The notes: a model not told the origin generated them from the letters alone. Shown: positions 34,855-49,085, counted from the stretch's first letter. The stretch is 64,000 bases of DNA from Petrosia ficiformis (GCA_947044365.1 OX345636.1:4174001-4238000), one strand, 5' to 3'. Made by a program: numbers and translations.

Positions 34855-35079
34855 TTACACCTGCCAATATCCAAAGTCAGATTGATGATAATATTTCCCC
34901 ATGAATTGGTTCTTAGTTGCAATACCAATCAATGTGTTTTGTAAATGCCTTGTGAAATATACCTGGTTTATAACAACGTTACCCTCCAGTTTCAAATCAG
35001 ATCTACTTGTAAAGAAATGGTGTGCACATTTCTGTGCCAAGGTTTCCATCATTGTGTTATTATAAAACATAGCACACAA
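34855..35079 (-). other. unrecognised 74-codon ORF
   Basis: It reads MCAMFYNNTMMETLAQKCAH and ends KYYHQSDFGYWQV. The composition is plausible for protein (low Lys/Asn/Ile bias for this region), but no family, signal or splice context was recognised. It may be an exon or chance. Confidence 0.2.
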
Positions 35080-35269
35080 ACATCCCTTTTTGATAACATC
35101 AAAATATGAACTATTACAATTTCCAAAATTTAGTTAAAAGTAGTTTTAATAATATTTCCAATAGTGATAACAATTGCTAAAGTCATCCAAGCTGAGTTGA
35201 TCCCCGGAAGTAGTGAGAAGAGTGTGTACAGTAGATCAGTATCTCCAGAATTATAACAGTTATTGAAAT

Positions 35270-37050
35270 AATTCAAATTCCACGAGATGTGCACCTGTGG
35301 GAGGAACTCAGTGATACCAAAAATGTCAAGATTGGTCTAAATAAACGAAAGTTAATTTGAATTTTCTGAGGATCTTCTCAGGTTGGACAGACTTTAAATT
35401 GGACTGCACTTTTGCATAATAAGTTACTTAGTCTATACCTTAAGCTTGATACTGATTTTGATGCTGTAGTGTGTGTTAGTTATCAAAATGTGTGCTGCAT
35501 GCATATTTATACATATAGTTCACAGTATATTATATAGTACTTGATAACACAATACAAAAACAAAATAACTAATTTAGTGGTTAGTATATATACAATTGCA
35601 AGGATTTAACAATTAGGTGGTTGTTCAGAATACATACATCTTATACCACAAATACTTTGTAGTAAGTATATTCAATTATAGTTGAAGTAGTATAATTTTA
35701 GGGTGCTGTCTACTCATATTTCATGTCAAAGATTTAGTATAATTTATAATAAAGTACATGCAATTCCATCTGGCCACGAAAAGGCTTTGTAAACTCGCAA
35801 ACACAATTTTATTTATACCTTTCAAAACTTGGTATACATTATGTCATACTAACATCATGGATGATGAGATTTGGGCTGGAAAGCACTTGAACTAGTGATT
35901 GTACTTAAGCACACTTTTTTTAGAGTGGTTGAAAATCTTTCAATCTTATCCTTATAAGCTTGTGCATATGTTTGTACTTCTGCTTGGGCTTTAAAGCACA
36001 TATTAGGTGTGACTAGATATCACTGCAAAAACTAAATGGCTAAAATAACCATTTTATTTGTTTTTAGAGTTGCAAAGAATAAGCACGAGTTTCAATTTAG
36101 TTTGTCATAGAGTATGTTGTGGCTTCATGCATGATTTTACTACATCATAATGTGTACCAAGTATTTAAAGGTATAAAACGTAAGTTACCTTATAGTAGGG
36201 GAAGAATGTGTAGCAAACATGAATAGAGTTTGACCCTTTGCATTGTACTTCTGAAACACATTTGCATTGTCTTCTGAAACACATTTTGAGAGTGTTTTCA
36301 TGTCAGCTTGGGTTTATTACTTTATTGTGGGTTATACCAGCAGGCTTCTCAGCCCTTCAATTATAGTAGCAAAGTGTTTCTTATTATTCACAAAGGTGTG
36401 GTAATCTTATTTTGTGTGTGCTATAGCATCATGCTACCTGTCTACTTGATATAATGATTACTCCCACTATAGTCACAGGCAAGAACAAAGATTTACAAAG
36501 CACTATAGTAACACTAATTATTTAATTAAGGTTTAATTTTTTTGAGGTACATGTAAATTATCAAAAATTAAATTATACATCATAATAGCTATTCAATTAA
36601 AATAATCCAAAATAGTGAACCTTTTCTGCATAGGGCCTGTTGCTGCTTTATTGATTGTAAACACTACCTACTTTGTGCAATAGTTACTCTCACTTAAGTC
36701 ACATGAAAGAAGCAATTTTAAAAATCACTTTACTTATTATGTTTATAAGGTTTCAATTTGAAAATAATTATTATTTTAAAAAGTAAGTTTTGCATCCACA
36801 TGTACAGTATATAAATACATCAAGCCCACCTGCCTATGATATATTCTACATGTACACAGGTTGCTGCTTTATTGAGCTTTTTATGGCTTGTACCTTATGT
36901 TAGCCATGATTACTGAATGCTGGACACCACAAAGCAATCATAGGGATACTTTTTTCTCTATATATATATATATCTTGATTTTATCATAGCTATATCATCA
37001 AAATTAATAAAACAGCTCATTTATTTGTTTGTTACAGTAAATAGAGTTGG
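35270..37050. repeat. repeat block, inverted relative of 50230-52760
   Basis: Segments such as TTGCTGCTTTATTGAGCTTT at 36860, GGCCTGTTGCTGCTTTATTG near 36636 and GTGTGACTAGATATCACTGC near 36008 occur as reverse complements at 46915-47165, 50390-50660 and 52600-52620. Arms of up to ~1.7 kb, broken by indels, face each other across about 13 kb. No gene is seen. Confidence 0.7.
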
Positions 37051-37078
37051 AATGTTTACAGTTGTGCTGTTGTTGGCA

Positions 37079-37263
37079 CTGGAATATATATTTGAAGACA
37101 TTATTGTTCTCCTGCCCATAGTTTTTCATGTTTTATGTCACTTATAAAACTTCAAGGCAGCTATATCTGATCACCGGAATATATATTTGAAGACATATTG
37201 TTCTCCTGCCCATAATTTTTCATGTTTCATGTCACTTATAAAACTTCAAGGCAGCTATATCTG
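37079..37263. repeat. ~93-bp tandem duplication
   Basis: GGAATATATATTTGAAGACA to GGCAGCTATATCTGATCAC occurs twice in tandem (from 37081 and 37174), almost identical. Confidence 0.8.
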
Positions 37264-37680
37264 ATCACTGTAATGGACTCAAAATAAAATGCATGCCTTC
37301 ATTACTGGATAAAGTTTTAATTAGTGTAAATTTAACATCAGCTGACAGTGTTAGCACAGCATAAGAGGGGTTTATAATGTTTAGAATAGGCAATAAAACC
37401 TACCAGTTTCATACTCCTCACCATGTGCTATATGGAATAAATGACAGGGGCAAGGAATCCAATTTAACATTTTAGTTGAAGAACAGAGATTACTCATGTT
37501 TGCCTGTCAAGTTTCATTACGATAATCTTATTCTGTTGTTTTCTGAGATCTCATTTGAGATATTGGATATATTAGATCCAAGTTACAAGCACATACTTGT
37601 TACATACATATGAAGACATGCTAGCTAGCTTGCACATTTATAGATGTGTGCATGCATGTACATGTGATATGTGTGGTTGC

Positions 37681-38117
37681 CAGGGTTAGGTCAAGCCCTG
37701 TAAAAAAGAGCTTAAGCACAAGCTCAAGCTCCTCAAATTTTGTCAAGCTGAAGCTCAAGCCCCAGCCCATTTTTGGACAATTGGTAATAAACATTTATTT
37801 ACAAGAAACAACATCACAATTAGGTGTTATGAACATCAATTGGTCAAATCTTGAGTCATCTGTCCGGTCGATACATTTTACCCACTATGTTGAACAATCT
37901 TTGGACTGCTGCTGATGACAATAGAATGATATTTTTTATTAATTGAAAGGAATTTCATGAACTCAAAGTGGGCTTAAGTACAAGCCCAGTAATTAGCACT
38001 TGAGCTTAAGTACAAGCTCATGCTCTTGTGCTTGGGCTTTAAGCCTTCTCAAGCTCTTGATAAAACTGGGCTTAAGCTCAAAAAGGCTTAAGCTCCAGAG
38101 GGCTTGACCCAACCCTG
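37681..38117. mobile_element. 437-bp non-autonomous hAT element with intact 8-bp target duplication
   Basis: The element runs from CAGGGTTAGGTCAAGCCCTG to GGGCTTGACCCAACCCTG, so the TIRs are about 20 bp with one mismatch. It is flanked on both sides by the identical octamer GTGGTTGC (37673-37680 and 38118-38125). CAGGG termini plus an 8-bp duplication are diagnostic of the hAT superfamily. The inside is rich in AAGCTCAAGC/GCTTAAGC subrepeats and codes for nothing recognisable. The intact duplication indicates a fairly young insertion. Confidence 0.92.
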
Positions 38118-38346
38118 GTGGTTGCACACACTGCATGCACATGCAAATGCCACATACATGCATAGTTACACATGCAGCTGGTGAACAAATTTATATAATT
38201 ATGTTATTCCAAAAACTACAATAATTAAACATTAGCAAAAATCAAATGTAAATTGTAATTACAAACAATTATATTGAGAAACAAAATTATAACAAAATCA
38301 GGCCTATCAAAATCATATATTTAAGTCATGTCATTTGTCACAGTCT

Positions 38347-38649
38347 CTATTGTGAATTCACAATGTACTGGTTTTCTAAGGGTGTTAGCTGAAGATGGGC
38401 AGGTGGATTACCTATAATTTCCCTGTTGTGATCAAGCTCTAGCCTCATGCCTTGTTCATGGTTCTCACGGTTGTATGTTGCACTCCATTGCTCATTACCA
38501 TCATAATGACCATTCACAATGTACTGGTTTTGTAAGAGGTTTAGCTGAAGACGAGTAGGTGGATTACCTATAATTGGCATGTTGTGATCAAGCTCTAGCC
38601 TCATGCCTTGTCCATGGTTCTCATGGTTGTATGTTGCATTCCAAGCCAT
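38347..38649 (-). CDS. small two-repeat hypothetical protein
   Basis: A 100-residue ORF built of two 52-residue repeats (156 bp at DNA level). Each contains the pattern W-A-T-Y-N-x-E-N-H, QGMRLELDH, IIGNPP, LQL and NQYIVN. The second repeat keeps every one of these while differing at other sites, which suggests selection on the protein. There is no signal peptide, TM segment or known family. The start ATG (MAWN) has an open frame a few codons upstream but no acceptor, so a missing 5' exon is possible. A separate minus-strand ORF (38924-38661) lies just upstream in another frame and could be an earlier exon. Confidence 0.45.
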   Translation of the reverse strand: MAWNATYNHENHGQGMRLELDHNMPIIGNPPTRLQLNLLQNQYIVNGHYDGNEQWSATYNRENHEQGMRLELDHNREIIGNPPAHLQLTPLENQYIVNSQ

Positions 38650-41024
38650 TTCGTAAGTTGTTACGCAAATAATAAGTTGTCACACAAAATCACTGAATTC
38701 ACACTATTTAACTGGATATATGATGCCATACACTCATGCAGTTTCTGTTTTATACAGGCTGAATCCTGCAAACAGGAAGTGAAGATGGAATTATACAATT
38801 TGCTATAATCAGCATTAACAATCTTGATTAATTCATGTTTCCTACAAATATAGAGCCATTCCCTACCAAATAGTTGTTTCACTGGCACTTTAGAGACAAC
38901 TGTTTGATAAAGACAGGCCACCATCTATTTATATGCACAAATAATTTATAATAAAATTCAAATCATGCTAAATTACATATGCATTACAATAACTATAACT
39001 GCAAACTTCAAATGTACATAGATATAAAGAATTTGGCTATTACCAATGTGATACTATAACTGATACTATAACCACTACTAATAAAGATAATCGTACTCTA
39101 AATAGGACTTCACTGTGTCCTTGATCTACACTATTCTAAGCAACAGACTGGACGTTTATGTCAATTAATTCATGAAATTTATAGCTTTAGTTGTTAATTC
39201 TGCGCAGTACAACAAGTATAAATGTATAAGTGTTTGTTATAATTTATATTTAAGGGTTTGTATAGATTAAAATTTAGAGCACAATTTATCAGGAGCTTAT
39301 GAGCACAGAAGCAGTTTAAAAGAGCTTCAAATTTCAGTGTTATTTTGCAATCTGTTTGGGACAGATATATAGGCATATGCATGCAGTTAACATTACCTAT
39401 CACTCACAGCCTATATTTTCATCACACTAATATGTTATACTGAATAGCATGTGACCTTTGTAGTATAGTATTGTAGAAGGAAACAACGAGGAAAGAACAC
39501 ATGCATGAGTAGTATCCATGGATATGGTTTGACTTTCCATTGTACTGCAAAAAGAAAAAAAAGAGGAAAGAACACGTGTGTTACTTAACCATGATGACGT
39601 TTTGTAAAAGTAATGTTTATATCATAATTGTCCTTCTGCAATGTATGAATTAAAGGATGTCAAGATTAAGGAAAGAAGACATGTAATTAATGGAATGAAA
39701 CACTGGGATGATCACAAACATTGCTTACATATCAAGAGCAGTAATTGCATATGGCAGTGTAACTCGCAATGCAAAAATCTAATCTGAATAGCTTAATATA
39801 GTTTGACAATTTTCATAGAGGATTTTTGCTACATGCATGTATGTTACTATGACATAATGTGCACCAAGTATTGGAATGTATAAATTAAATTTTGTGTTTG
39901 TGGGTTTACAATCATGGTAAGATAAATTTACATGTACTTTAGTATAGATTGCACTAAATCTTTGTCATGAAATATTAGTTAGACAGCACCCTAAAATTAT
40001 AAAAGTTTGTGAGTTTAAAAGTCTTTTTGATGGTGAGGTAGAATTGCACATACTTTAGTATATATTATAATATGAAATATGAGTATATAGACAGCACCTT
40101 AAAATTCTAAGAGTTTGTGGGTTTACAAACACTTTTGATGGCGAGATACAATTACATGTACATTAGCTAAATCTTTGACATGAAATATGAGTAGACAGCA
40201 CCCTAAAATTATAATGCTTCAACTATAATTGAGCATAATTAGTACAAAGTATCTGTTGTATAATGTATGTATCTTAAATCCTTGCAACTGTACTAACCAC
40301 TAATTTAGACATTATGTTTTTGCAGTGTTAATTTTTAGTGTATGGTAAACAGAATTTAAAATTTATAGCTGCCAAGTTTTGATTATATAGTCTACATAAT
40401 CAAAATTTGACGGCTATAAATTTCATATAAAGCAAATTCTGTTTGTATGAATTCCACTTATTCTTGTGGGTCTCATCAAAAGACTCCATACAGTTGGCAT
40501 GTCATTATTAATAATGTGATATGTGTTGCAGACCATAGAGTGACAAATAATTATTACTGGCATGTGCGAAATTTTCAACTGAAAGCCATGCAGGAAACAA
40601 ATTGTTTCCTAGCAGGACTATTAAAAGCAAATAAAACTATTATACTTATAAGTGTATATAGACTGAAGCAGTATCTACACAAATATACTTGTGAACACAC
40701 AGATTATTATACATAATTTAATGCTATTCCATCCATCTGTATTAATCATTAATATCGTTATTTTAACAATTTAATTTTTGCAGTTTGGACAGATGGATAT
40801 GTTTGGTATTGTGGATATAATTGCATAGTGAAATTATCATTGCCTCTTTATAATATAATATTGTATAACATGAGTATAATATCTCTATAATAATTACATA
40901 AAATATTACATTAATTATAACATGATCATTTTAGTTAACTATACCTTTAACTTACAACAATCAGTTAACTAACTAAACTATACCTTATTTACAAGTCTAT
41001 TGCTATACATGTAACTAACAAGAA

Positions 41025-41295
41025 TAATAAAAAACATTTCCAATAAAAATGAAAAAAGATGTAGGGATGTCAAAACCCAAAAAGCATGCGAAAAAGGTTA
41101 GGTGGGACCCAAAATAAACAAATCACTTCCACATACTCTTTCTATTTTGCTTTATAAGTACTTATGTAGGATTATATGGAAGTGGTTTGTTTAATTTTGG
41201 GTCCCACCTAACCTTGTTCGCATGCTTTTTGGGTTTTAGCATCCCTACATCTTCTTTCATTTTATTGGAAAAGTTTTTTAGTATTCTTGTTTCCA
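41025..41295. mobile_element. hairpin MITE
   Basis: Left arm 41025-41125 (AAGAATAATAAAAAACATTT, GATGTAGGGATGTCAAAACC, AAAAAGCATGCGAA, AGGTTAGGTGGGACCC) is complementary to 41190-41295 (GGGTCCCACCTAACCT, TTCGCATGCTTTTTGGGTTT, CATCCCTACATC, TAGTATTCTTG). It is the same family, by ends, as 28200 and 54060. Confidence 0.8.
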
Positions 41296-44200
41296 TTGTT
41301 TTCTTTTCTGAATGGTCTGAATATTTTTTTAGATTGCAGAAATACTGTTGTAAGTTATATATCATATGAAATCATTCAATCATAAATTCATCAATGAAGT
41401 TCAGTCTTTTGTATATATCAATATTTATGAATTGATTATCAGTCTCTTTCACTTACAGATAATGTCTATTCTCTATTTCACTTACAGAAATGTCAGCAGT
41501 CCTACAAGAAGTAGTGTCAGTCAATTTGTCAACAATTCACTATTGCAATGCTAATCATAGTGTATAATGTTATTATACAATGGCTTAATAAATTTTATAT
41601 TCATTATTATAAGAATGTATTTCCTCACAAAATTTATTATGATTCCAGCACTTCCATGTTCCAGTATAGAAATGCGCGTGCTCAATCGACAATATTTGGC
41701 CATCTAGAAGGTGTTGTTAGTCGTAAAAACACTAGATATGAATAGGTAAGTGTGTATTAGAACTTACATGTATATATTACTAGAGATTTCAGCTCATCAC
41801 TTGGAACTGAAATTTATGGGCGGCCATTTTTTTCCGTGCGTGAACTAAAGATTAACAGATTCCTCTCAATCTTGTGACTTATCAATAGCGCTGTCTACAC
41901 ATATTTTATACACAGTACCAACAATTTAGTAACTTTACCACTTAAAGTGATTGTGCCTGACAGCAAAAGGGTTTGGAAACCTGCAAATCTATAACTTAAT
42001 TTTATTCTAGTGTACATTTTTATACTCGGCACATAATGTCATATAGTAACATCATAGAGGATTTTTGTGGCTAGATGCATGTATGTTATGACATAATGTG
42101 CACCAAGTAGCTAACAACAATCTGTGTAGCTAACTATATAGATTGAAATTCATGCCATTCCTTGCAACTTACTAACAAATAAATGATTATATTAACAATT
42201 TAATTTTTGCAGTGATGTACTTTTTCTTATTTTATCTCCAGTTGTCATTTGGTGTACAGCTATTTGGGACATATAGGCATATGCTTGCAGTTGATATTAC
42301 CTATCACTCACAGCCTATATTTTCATCACACTAATATGTTATACTGAATAGTATGTGACCTTTGTAGTATAGTATTGTAGAAGGAAACAACGAGGAAAGA
42401 ACACATGCATGAGTAGTAACCATGGATAGGGGTTGACCCTTTGCATTGTACTGCAAAAAGGAAAGAAAAAGGAAATAATACATGTGTTACTTAACCATGA
42501 TGACTTATTGTAAAAATAATTTTTATATCATACAATTGTAGTTCTGCAATGTATGAATTAAAGGATGTCAAGATTAAGGAAAGAAGATACGTGATTAATG
42601 GAATGAAAATACTGGGATGATCACAAACATTGGTTATATATCAAGAGCAGTAATTGCATATGGCAGTGTAGCATGCAATGCAAAAATTAAATCGTTAAAA
42701 TAACCATTTTATTGGCTAATCCGAATAGCTTAATTAGTTTTTCAATTTTCATAGAGAATTTTGGTGGCTACATGCATGTATGTTACTATGACATAATGTG
42801 TACCAAGTATTTGAAGTTATAAATTAAATTTTGTGTTTGTGGGTTTACAATCATGGTAAGATAAATTTACATGTACTTTAGTATAGATTGCACTAAATCT
42901 TTGACATGAAATATGAGTTAGACAGCACCCTAAAATTGTAAGAGTTTGTGGGTTTACAAACATTTTTGATGGCGAGATACAATTACATGTACCATTAGCT
43001 AAATCTTTGATATGAAATATGAGTAGACAGCACCTTAAAACTATAATGCTTCAACTATAATTGAGCATAATTGAGTACAAATTATCTGTTGTATAATGTA
43101 TGTATCTTAAATCCTTGCAACTGTACTAACCACTAATTTAGACATTATGTTTTTGCAGTGTTAATTTTTAGTGTATGGTAAACAGAATTTAATTTATATA
43201 AAATTTATAGGTGCCAAGTTTCGATGATATAGTCTACATAATCAAAATGTGACTGCTATAAATTTCATATAAAGCAAATTCTTTATGTATGAATTCCACT
43301 TATTCTTGTGGGTCTCATCAAAAGACTCCATACAGTTGGCATGTCATTATTAATAATGTGATATGTGTTGCAGACCATAGAGTGACAAATAATTATTACT
43401 GGCATGTGCGAAATTTTCAACTGAAAGCCATGCAGGAAACAAATTGTTTTCTATAGCATTAATATTAAAAGCAAATAAAACTCTTATACTTATAAGTATA
43501 TATAGACTGAAGCAGTATCTACACAAATATACTTGTGAACACACAGATTATTATACATAATTATATGAACGTTTTCACCAATTACGGATGTACTACCTGT
43601 ATGTAATACATCAAGAGAAAACTACTATTGCTTTCTATTAATTTTTCCGATGACATGAACAGTTTTCAATAGAAATGCAGGTGATGTGTATACACATGTA
43701 CATGCAACAATGTCTTGATTATTATCTAGCTAATTCATGATAATTAAGTAACTAAATTCTCATTGTTGCACATGCATATTAAATTTCATTAAATATTTAT
43801 ATATGTTGAAATGTATACACTGGAAAAACAAAATAGTTAAAATAACCAATTTTAGTGAATATATTATAGTACAGTTGCAAGGATTTAATAATTACTTGGT
43901 TGTTCTGGATACATATAATAATTATATCTTATACCACAGATACTCTGAACTAATAAATGAATTCAATCATAGTTGAAGCGTTATAATTTTAGTGTGCTGT
44001 CTACTCATGCTTCATATCAAAGATTTAATATAATTTATAATAAAATATGTGTAAGTCTATCTCACCATCGAAAAGGTTTGTAAATCCACAAACGTTATTT
44101 TAGGGTGCTGTGTATTCATATTTCATGTCAAAGAGTTAGTATAAGTTACACTAAAGTACATCTCATCTTACCTGACCATGATTGTAGCACATAATTTAAT

Positions 44201-45848
44201 TTATATATACCTTTCAATACTTGGTGCACATTATGTTGTAGTAACATACATGCATGTAGCCACAGCATCCTCTATGACGATTGACAAACTAAATTGAAAC
44301 TCATGCTATTCCATGCAACTGTACTAACCAATAATAAAGATTAACAATTCTTGAGTGGATATGTGTGTTATTGTGGATATGATTGCATAGTGAAATTATC
44401 ATTACTTCTTTATAACATAATATTGTATAATGTGAGTATAATATCTTCATAATAATTATATTAAATATTATATTAATTATAACATGAGTATTTTAGTTAA
44501 CTATAACTTTAATTAAAAACACCTTTTAGTATGGCATTACGACATTCAGTTAACTATACCTTATTTACAAGTCTGTTGCTATAACTAATTGTGAACTAAA
44601 AGTTAACATGTATTCCTCTCAATCTTGTGACTTATCAATAGTGCTGTCTACACATATTTTATACATTGTACCAACAATTTAGTCACTTAAAGTGATTGTG
44701 CCTGACAGCAAAAAGGTTTGGAAACCTGCAAATGTATAACTTAAGTTTATTCTAGTGTACATATTTATACTCGGCACACAATGTCATATAGTAACATCAA
44801 GCTTGTAGACACAACAATCTGTGTGGCAAACTATATAGATTGAAATTCATGCCATTCCTTGCAACTGTACTAACAAATAAATAGATTATATTAACAATTT
44901 AATTTTTGCAGTGATGTACTTTTTCTTATTTTATTACCAGTTGTTACTTGGTGTACAGCTATTTGGGACAGATACGCATATGCATGCAGTTAACATTACC
45001 TATCACTCACAGCCTATATTTTCATCACACTAATATGTTATACTGAATAGTATGTGACCTTTGTAATATATTATTGTAAAAGGAAACAACGAGGAAAGAA
45101 CACATGCATGAGTAGTAACCATGGATAGGGTTTGACCCTTTGCATTGTACTGCAAAAAGGAAAAAAAGGGAAAAAAAGGAAAGAACACGTGTGTTAGTTA
45201 CTTAACCATGAAGGCCATTTTTATAAAAATAATGTTTATATCATAATTGTGTTTCTGTAATGTATGAATTAAAGATTAAGGAAAGAAGACATGTGATTAA
45301 TGGAATGAAAACACTGGGATGATCACAAACATTGCTTACATATCAAGAGCATATGGCAGTGTAACACGCACTGCAAAAATGAAATCGTTAAAATAACCAT
45401 TTTATTGGCTAATATTACTATGACATAATGTGCACCAAGTATTGGAAGGTATAAATTAAATTTTGTGTTTGTGTGTTTACAATCCTGGTAAAATAAAGTT
45501 ACATGTACTTTAGTATAGATTATACTAAATCTTTGACATGAAATATGAGTAGACAGCACCCTAAAATTGTAGAATGATTAAAAGTTTGTGGGTTTACAAA
45601 TCTTTTGATGGCGAGATACAATTACATGTTCATTAGCTAAATCTTTGACTTGAAATATGACTAGACAGCACCCTGTAATAACTATAATTTAACATAATTA
45701 GTACAAAGTCTTTGTTGTATAAGATGTATGTATCCAACTAAGTGTTAAATCCTTGCAACTGTACTACCCACTAATTTAGCCATTATGTTTTTGCAGTGTT
45801 AATTGTTAGTGTATGGTAAACAGAATTTACTTCATTATAACATTTATA

Positions 45849-46233
45849 CACTGCAAAAATAAAATTGTTAAAATAACAAATTTGTTTGTTAGTACAGTTG
45901 CAAGGAATTATAATTTAATTGGTTGTGTATGTTATTATCCATATACTGTAATATTATAATCAAATAATTGTAATCTCGTTATCCTTATGCTGTCTATTAG
46001 ATGTAAAAAGTAGAATAATTGAGCCATTTTAGGTTGCCAAGCCTTCTTTTGCATCTAATATGAGATATTAGGCCTGATAATTGATTATAATAGGTACATA
46101 TATCTTTTACGTATTTTAATATAATTAGACCAAAATAGCTATGGTGTTAGATGCATGTATCCTGAACAACTAACTAATTGTTAAATCCTTGCAACTGTAT
46201 ATTTGATATTTTAACAATTCTATTTTTACAGTG
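45849..46233. mobile_element. 385-bp mariner-type MITE with TA target duplication
   Basis: The element starts CACTGCAAAAATAAAATTGT and ends ACAATTCTATTTTTACAGTG (long imperfect TIRs) and is flanked by TA on both sides. In paralogous units at 40358, 43205 and 49250 the same flank reads TTTATAGCTGCC or close variants with no insert, so the unfilled site is known and the duplication is exactly TA. Related ends occur at least ten times between 36 and 53 kb and at 58581-58974. Confidence 0.85.
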
Positions 46234-48484
46234 TAGCTGCCAAGTTTCGATTATATAGTCTACATAATCAAAATTTGACAGCTATAATTTATAATAAAGT
46301 ATGTGTAATTCTATCTCATTACCCTAAAAGGTTTGTAAACCCACGAACGTTTATTATTCTATAATTTTAGGGTGCTGTCTAGTCATATTTCATGTCAAAG
46401 ATTTAGTGTAATTTGTACATGTAATCTTATCTGACCATGCATGGTTGTAAACCCACAAACACATAGTTTAATTTATACCTTTCAATACTAGGTGCACATT
46501 ATATTGTAGTAACATGCATTCATGTGGCCACAGCATCCTCTATGACAATTGATAAACTAAATTAAAACTCATGCTATTCCATGCAACTTGTTTAACCAAT
46601 AAAATGGTTATTTTAACAATTTAATTTTTGCAGTGATAGACAGAGTGGATATGTGCGGTACTGTGGACATAATTGCATAGTGAAAATATCATTACCTCAT
46701 TATAATATAATATTTTATATAAATAATAGCTTCATATTATTTATATAAAATATTATATTAATTATAACATGATTGTTTTAGTTAACTATACCTTTAACTA
46801 AAAACATGATTTAGTATGGCGTTACGACATTCAGGGTGTAAAGAAAGTATATTTCATAAACAAATAAATGAGTTGTTTTATTAATTTTGATGATATAGCA
46901 ATAATAAAATCAAAAAGCTCAATAAAGCAGCAACCTGTGTATATGTAGAATCACAGGCCCATAGGCAGGTGGGCTTGATGTATTTGTATATTGTAAATGT
47001 GGATGCAAAACTTTCTTTTAAAATAATAATTATTTACATGTACCACAAAGTAAAGTCACTGTGAAGAGATTTTAAAAATTGCTTCTTTCATGTGACTTAA
47101 GTGAGAGTAACTATTGCACAAAGTAGGTAGTGTTTACAATCAATAAAGCAGCAACAGGCCCTATGCAGAAAGGGTTCACTATTTGGGATCATTTTAATTG
47201 AATAGCTATTATGATGCATAATTTAATTTGTTGATAATTTACATGTACCTCAAAAAAATTAAACCTTAATTAAATAATTAGTGTCACTACAGTATAACCC
47301 ACAATTAAGTAATAAACCAAGGCTGACATGAAAACACTCTCAAAATGTGTTTCAGAAGATGATCACTCACATCCATATGGATTTTATTATTAAGTAGGTT
47401 ATCTTATAGTAGGGGAACTTTGCCATATAAGGAAACAATGAGGAAGGAATACTTGCATGAGTAGTGACCATGGATAGGGTTTGACCCTTTGCATTGTACT
47501 GCAAAAAGGAAAAAAAGAGGAAAAAACAAGTGTGTTAATTAACATGAAGACACTTTGTAAAATGCTTATATCATAATTTTCCTTCTGCAATGTATGAATT
47601 AAAGGATGGCAAGATTAAGGAAACAAGACATGTGAAAAATGGAAAGAAAACACTGGGATGATCACAAATATTGCCTAAATATCAAGAGCACTAATGGCAT
47701 ATGGCAGTGTACCATGGACAGAGTGGATATGTGTGTGGTATATACTGTGGACATAAATGTAATATTGCATAGTGAAATTATCATTACCTCTTTATAATAT
47801 AATATTGTATATACTAATAAATAAATTGATCATATTAACAATTTAATTTTTGCAGTGAGGTACTTTTTCTTATTTAATCTCCAGTTGTCACTTGGTGTAC
47901 AGCTATTTGGGACATATAGGCATATGCATGCAGTTGACATTACCTATTGCTCACAGCTCATTACACTAATATGTTATACTGAATAGTATGTGACCTTTGT
48001 AATATAGTATTGTAGAAGGAAACAACGAGGAAAGAACACATGTGTTACTTAACCATGATGACGTTTTGTAAAAATAATGTTTATATCATAATTGTCCTTC
48101 TGCAATGTATGAATTAAAGGATGCCAAAACTAAGGAAAGAAGACATGTGATTAATGGAATGAAAACACTGGGATGATCACAAACATTGCTTACATATCAA
48201 GAGCAGTAATTGCGTATGGCAGTGTAACATGCAATGCAAAAATTAAATCGTTAAAATAACCATTTTATTGGCTAATCCGAATAGCTTAAGTTAGTTTGTC
48301 AATTGTCGCAGCGGATGCTGTGGCTACATGCATGCATGTTACTACAACATAATCTGTACCAAGTATGGAAGGTATAAATTAAATTTTGTGTTTATGGGTT
48401 TACAATCATGGTAAGATAAAGTTACATGTACTTTAGTATAGATTATACTAAATGTTGGACATGAAATATGAGTAGACAGCACCC

Positions 48485-49085
48485 TAAAAGTATAGAATAA
48501 AAAGTTTGTGGGTTTAAAAATCTTTTTGATGGTGAGGTAGAATTGCACATACTTTAGTATAAATTTATTATTAAATCTTTGACATGAAATATGAGTAGAC
48601 AGTACCCTGAAATTATATACATTTGTGGGTTTACAAATCTTTTTGATGGTGAAGTAGAATTGCACATACTTTAGTATAAATTTATTATTAAATCTTTGAC
48701 ATGAAATATGAGTAGACAGTACCCTAAAATTATATACATTTGTGGGTTTACAAATCTTTTTGATGGTGAAGTAGAATTGCACATACTTTAGTATAAATTT
48801 ATTATTAAATCTTTGACATGAAATATGAGTATACAGTACCCTGAAATTATATACATTTGTGGGTTTACAAATCTTTTTGATGGTGAAGTAGAATTGCACA
48901 TACTTTAGTATAAATTTATTATTAAATCTTTGACATGAAATATGAGTATACAGTACCCTGAAATTATATACATTTGTGGGTTTACAAATCTTTTTGATGG
49001 TGAAGTAGAATTGCACATACTTTAGTATAAATTTATTATTAAATCTTTGACTTGAAAAATGAGCAGACAGCACCCTAAAATTATA
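48485..49085. repeat. 117-bp tandem repeat, about five copies
   Basis: GCACATACTTTAGTATAAAT occurs at 48545, 48662, 48779, 48896 and 49013, exactly 117 bp apart. The unit is an expansion of a module (TTTGACATGAAATATGAGTA ... TTACAAATCTTTTTGATGG) that is dispersed singly across the 39-51 kb array. Because 117 is divisible by three, a repetitive 249-codon frame stays open on the minus strand; I do not regard it as a gene. Confidence 0.95.

Noticed and set aside
40447..40716. 89-codon ORF in the repeat array
   Set aside because: The same segment recurs at 43290 and 49340 with frames broken, so it is repeat sequence.
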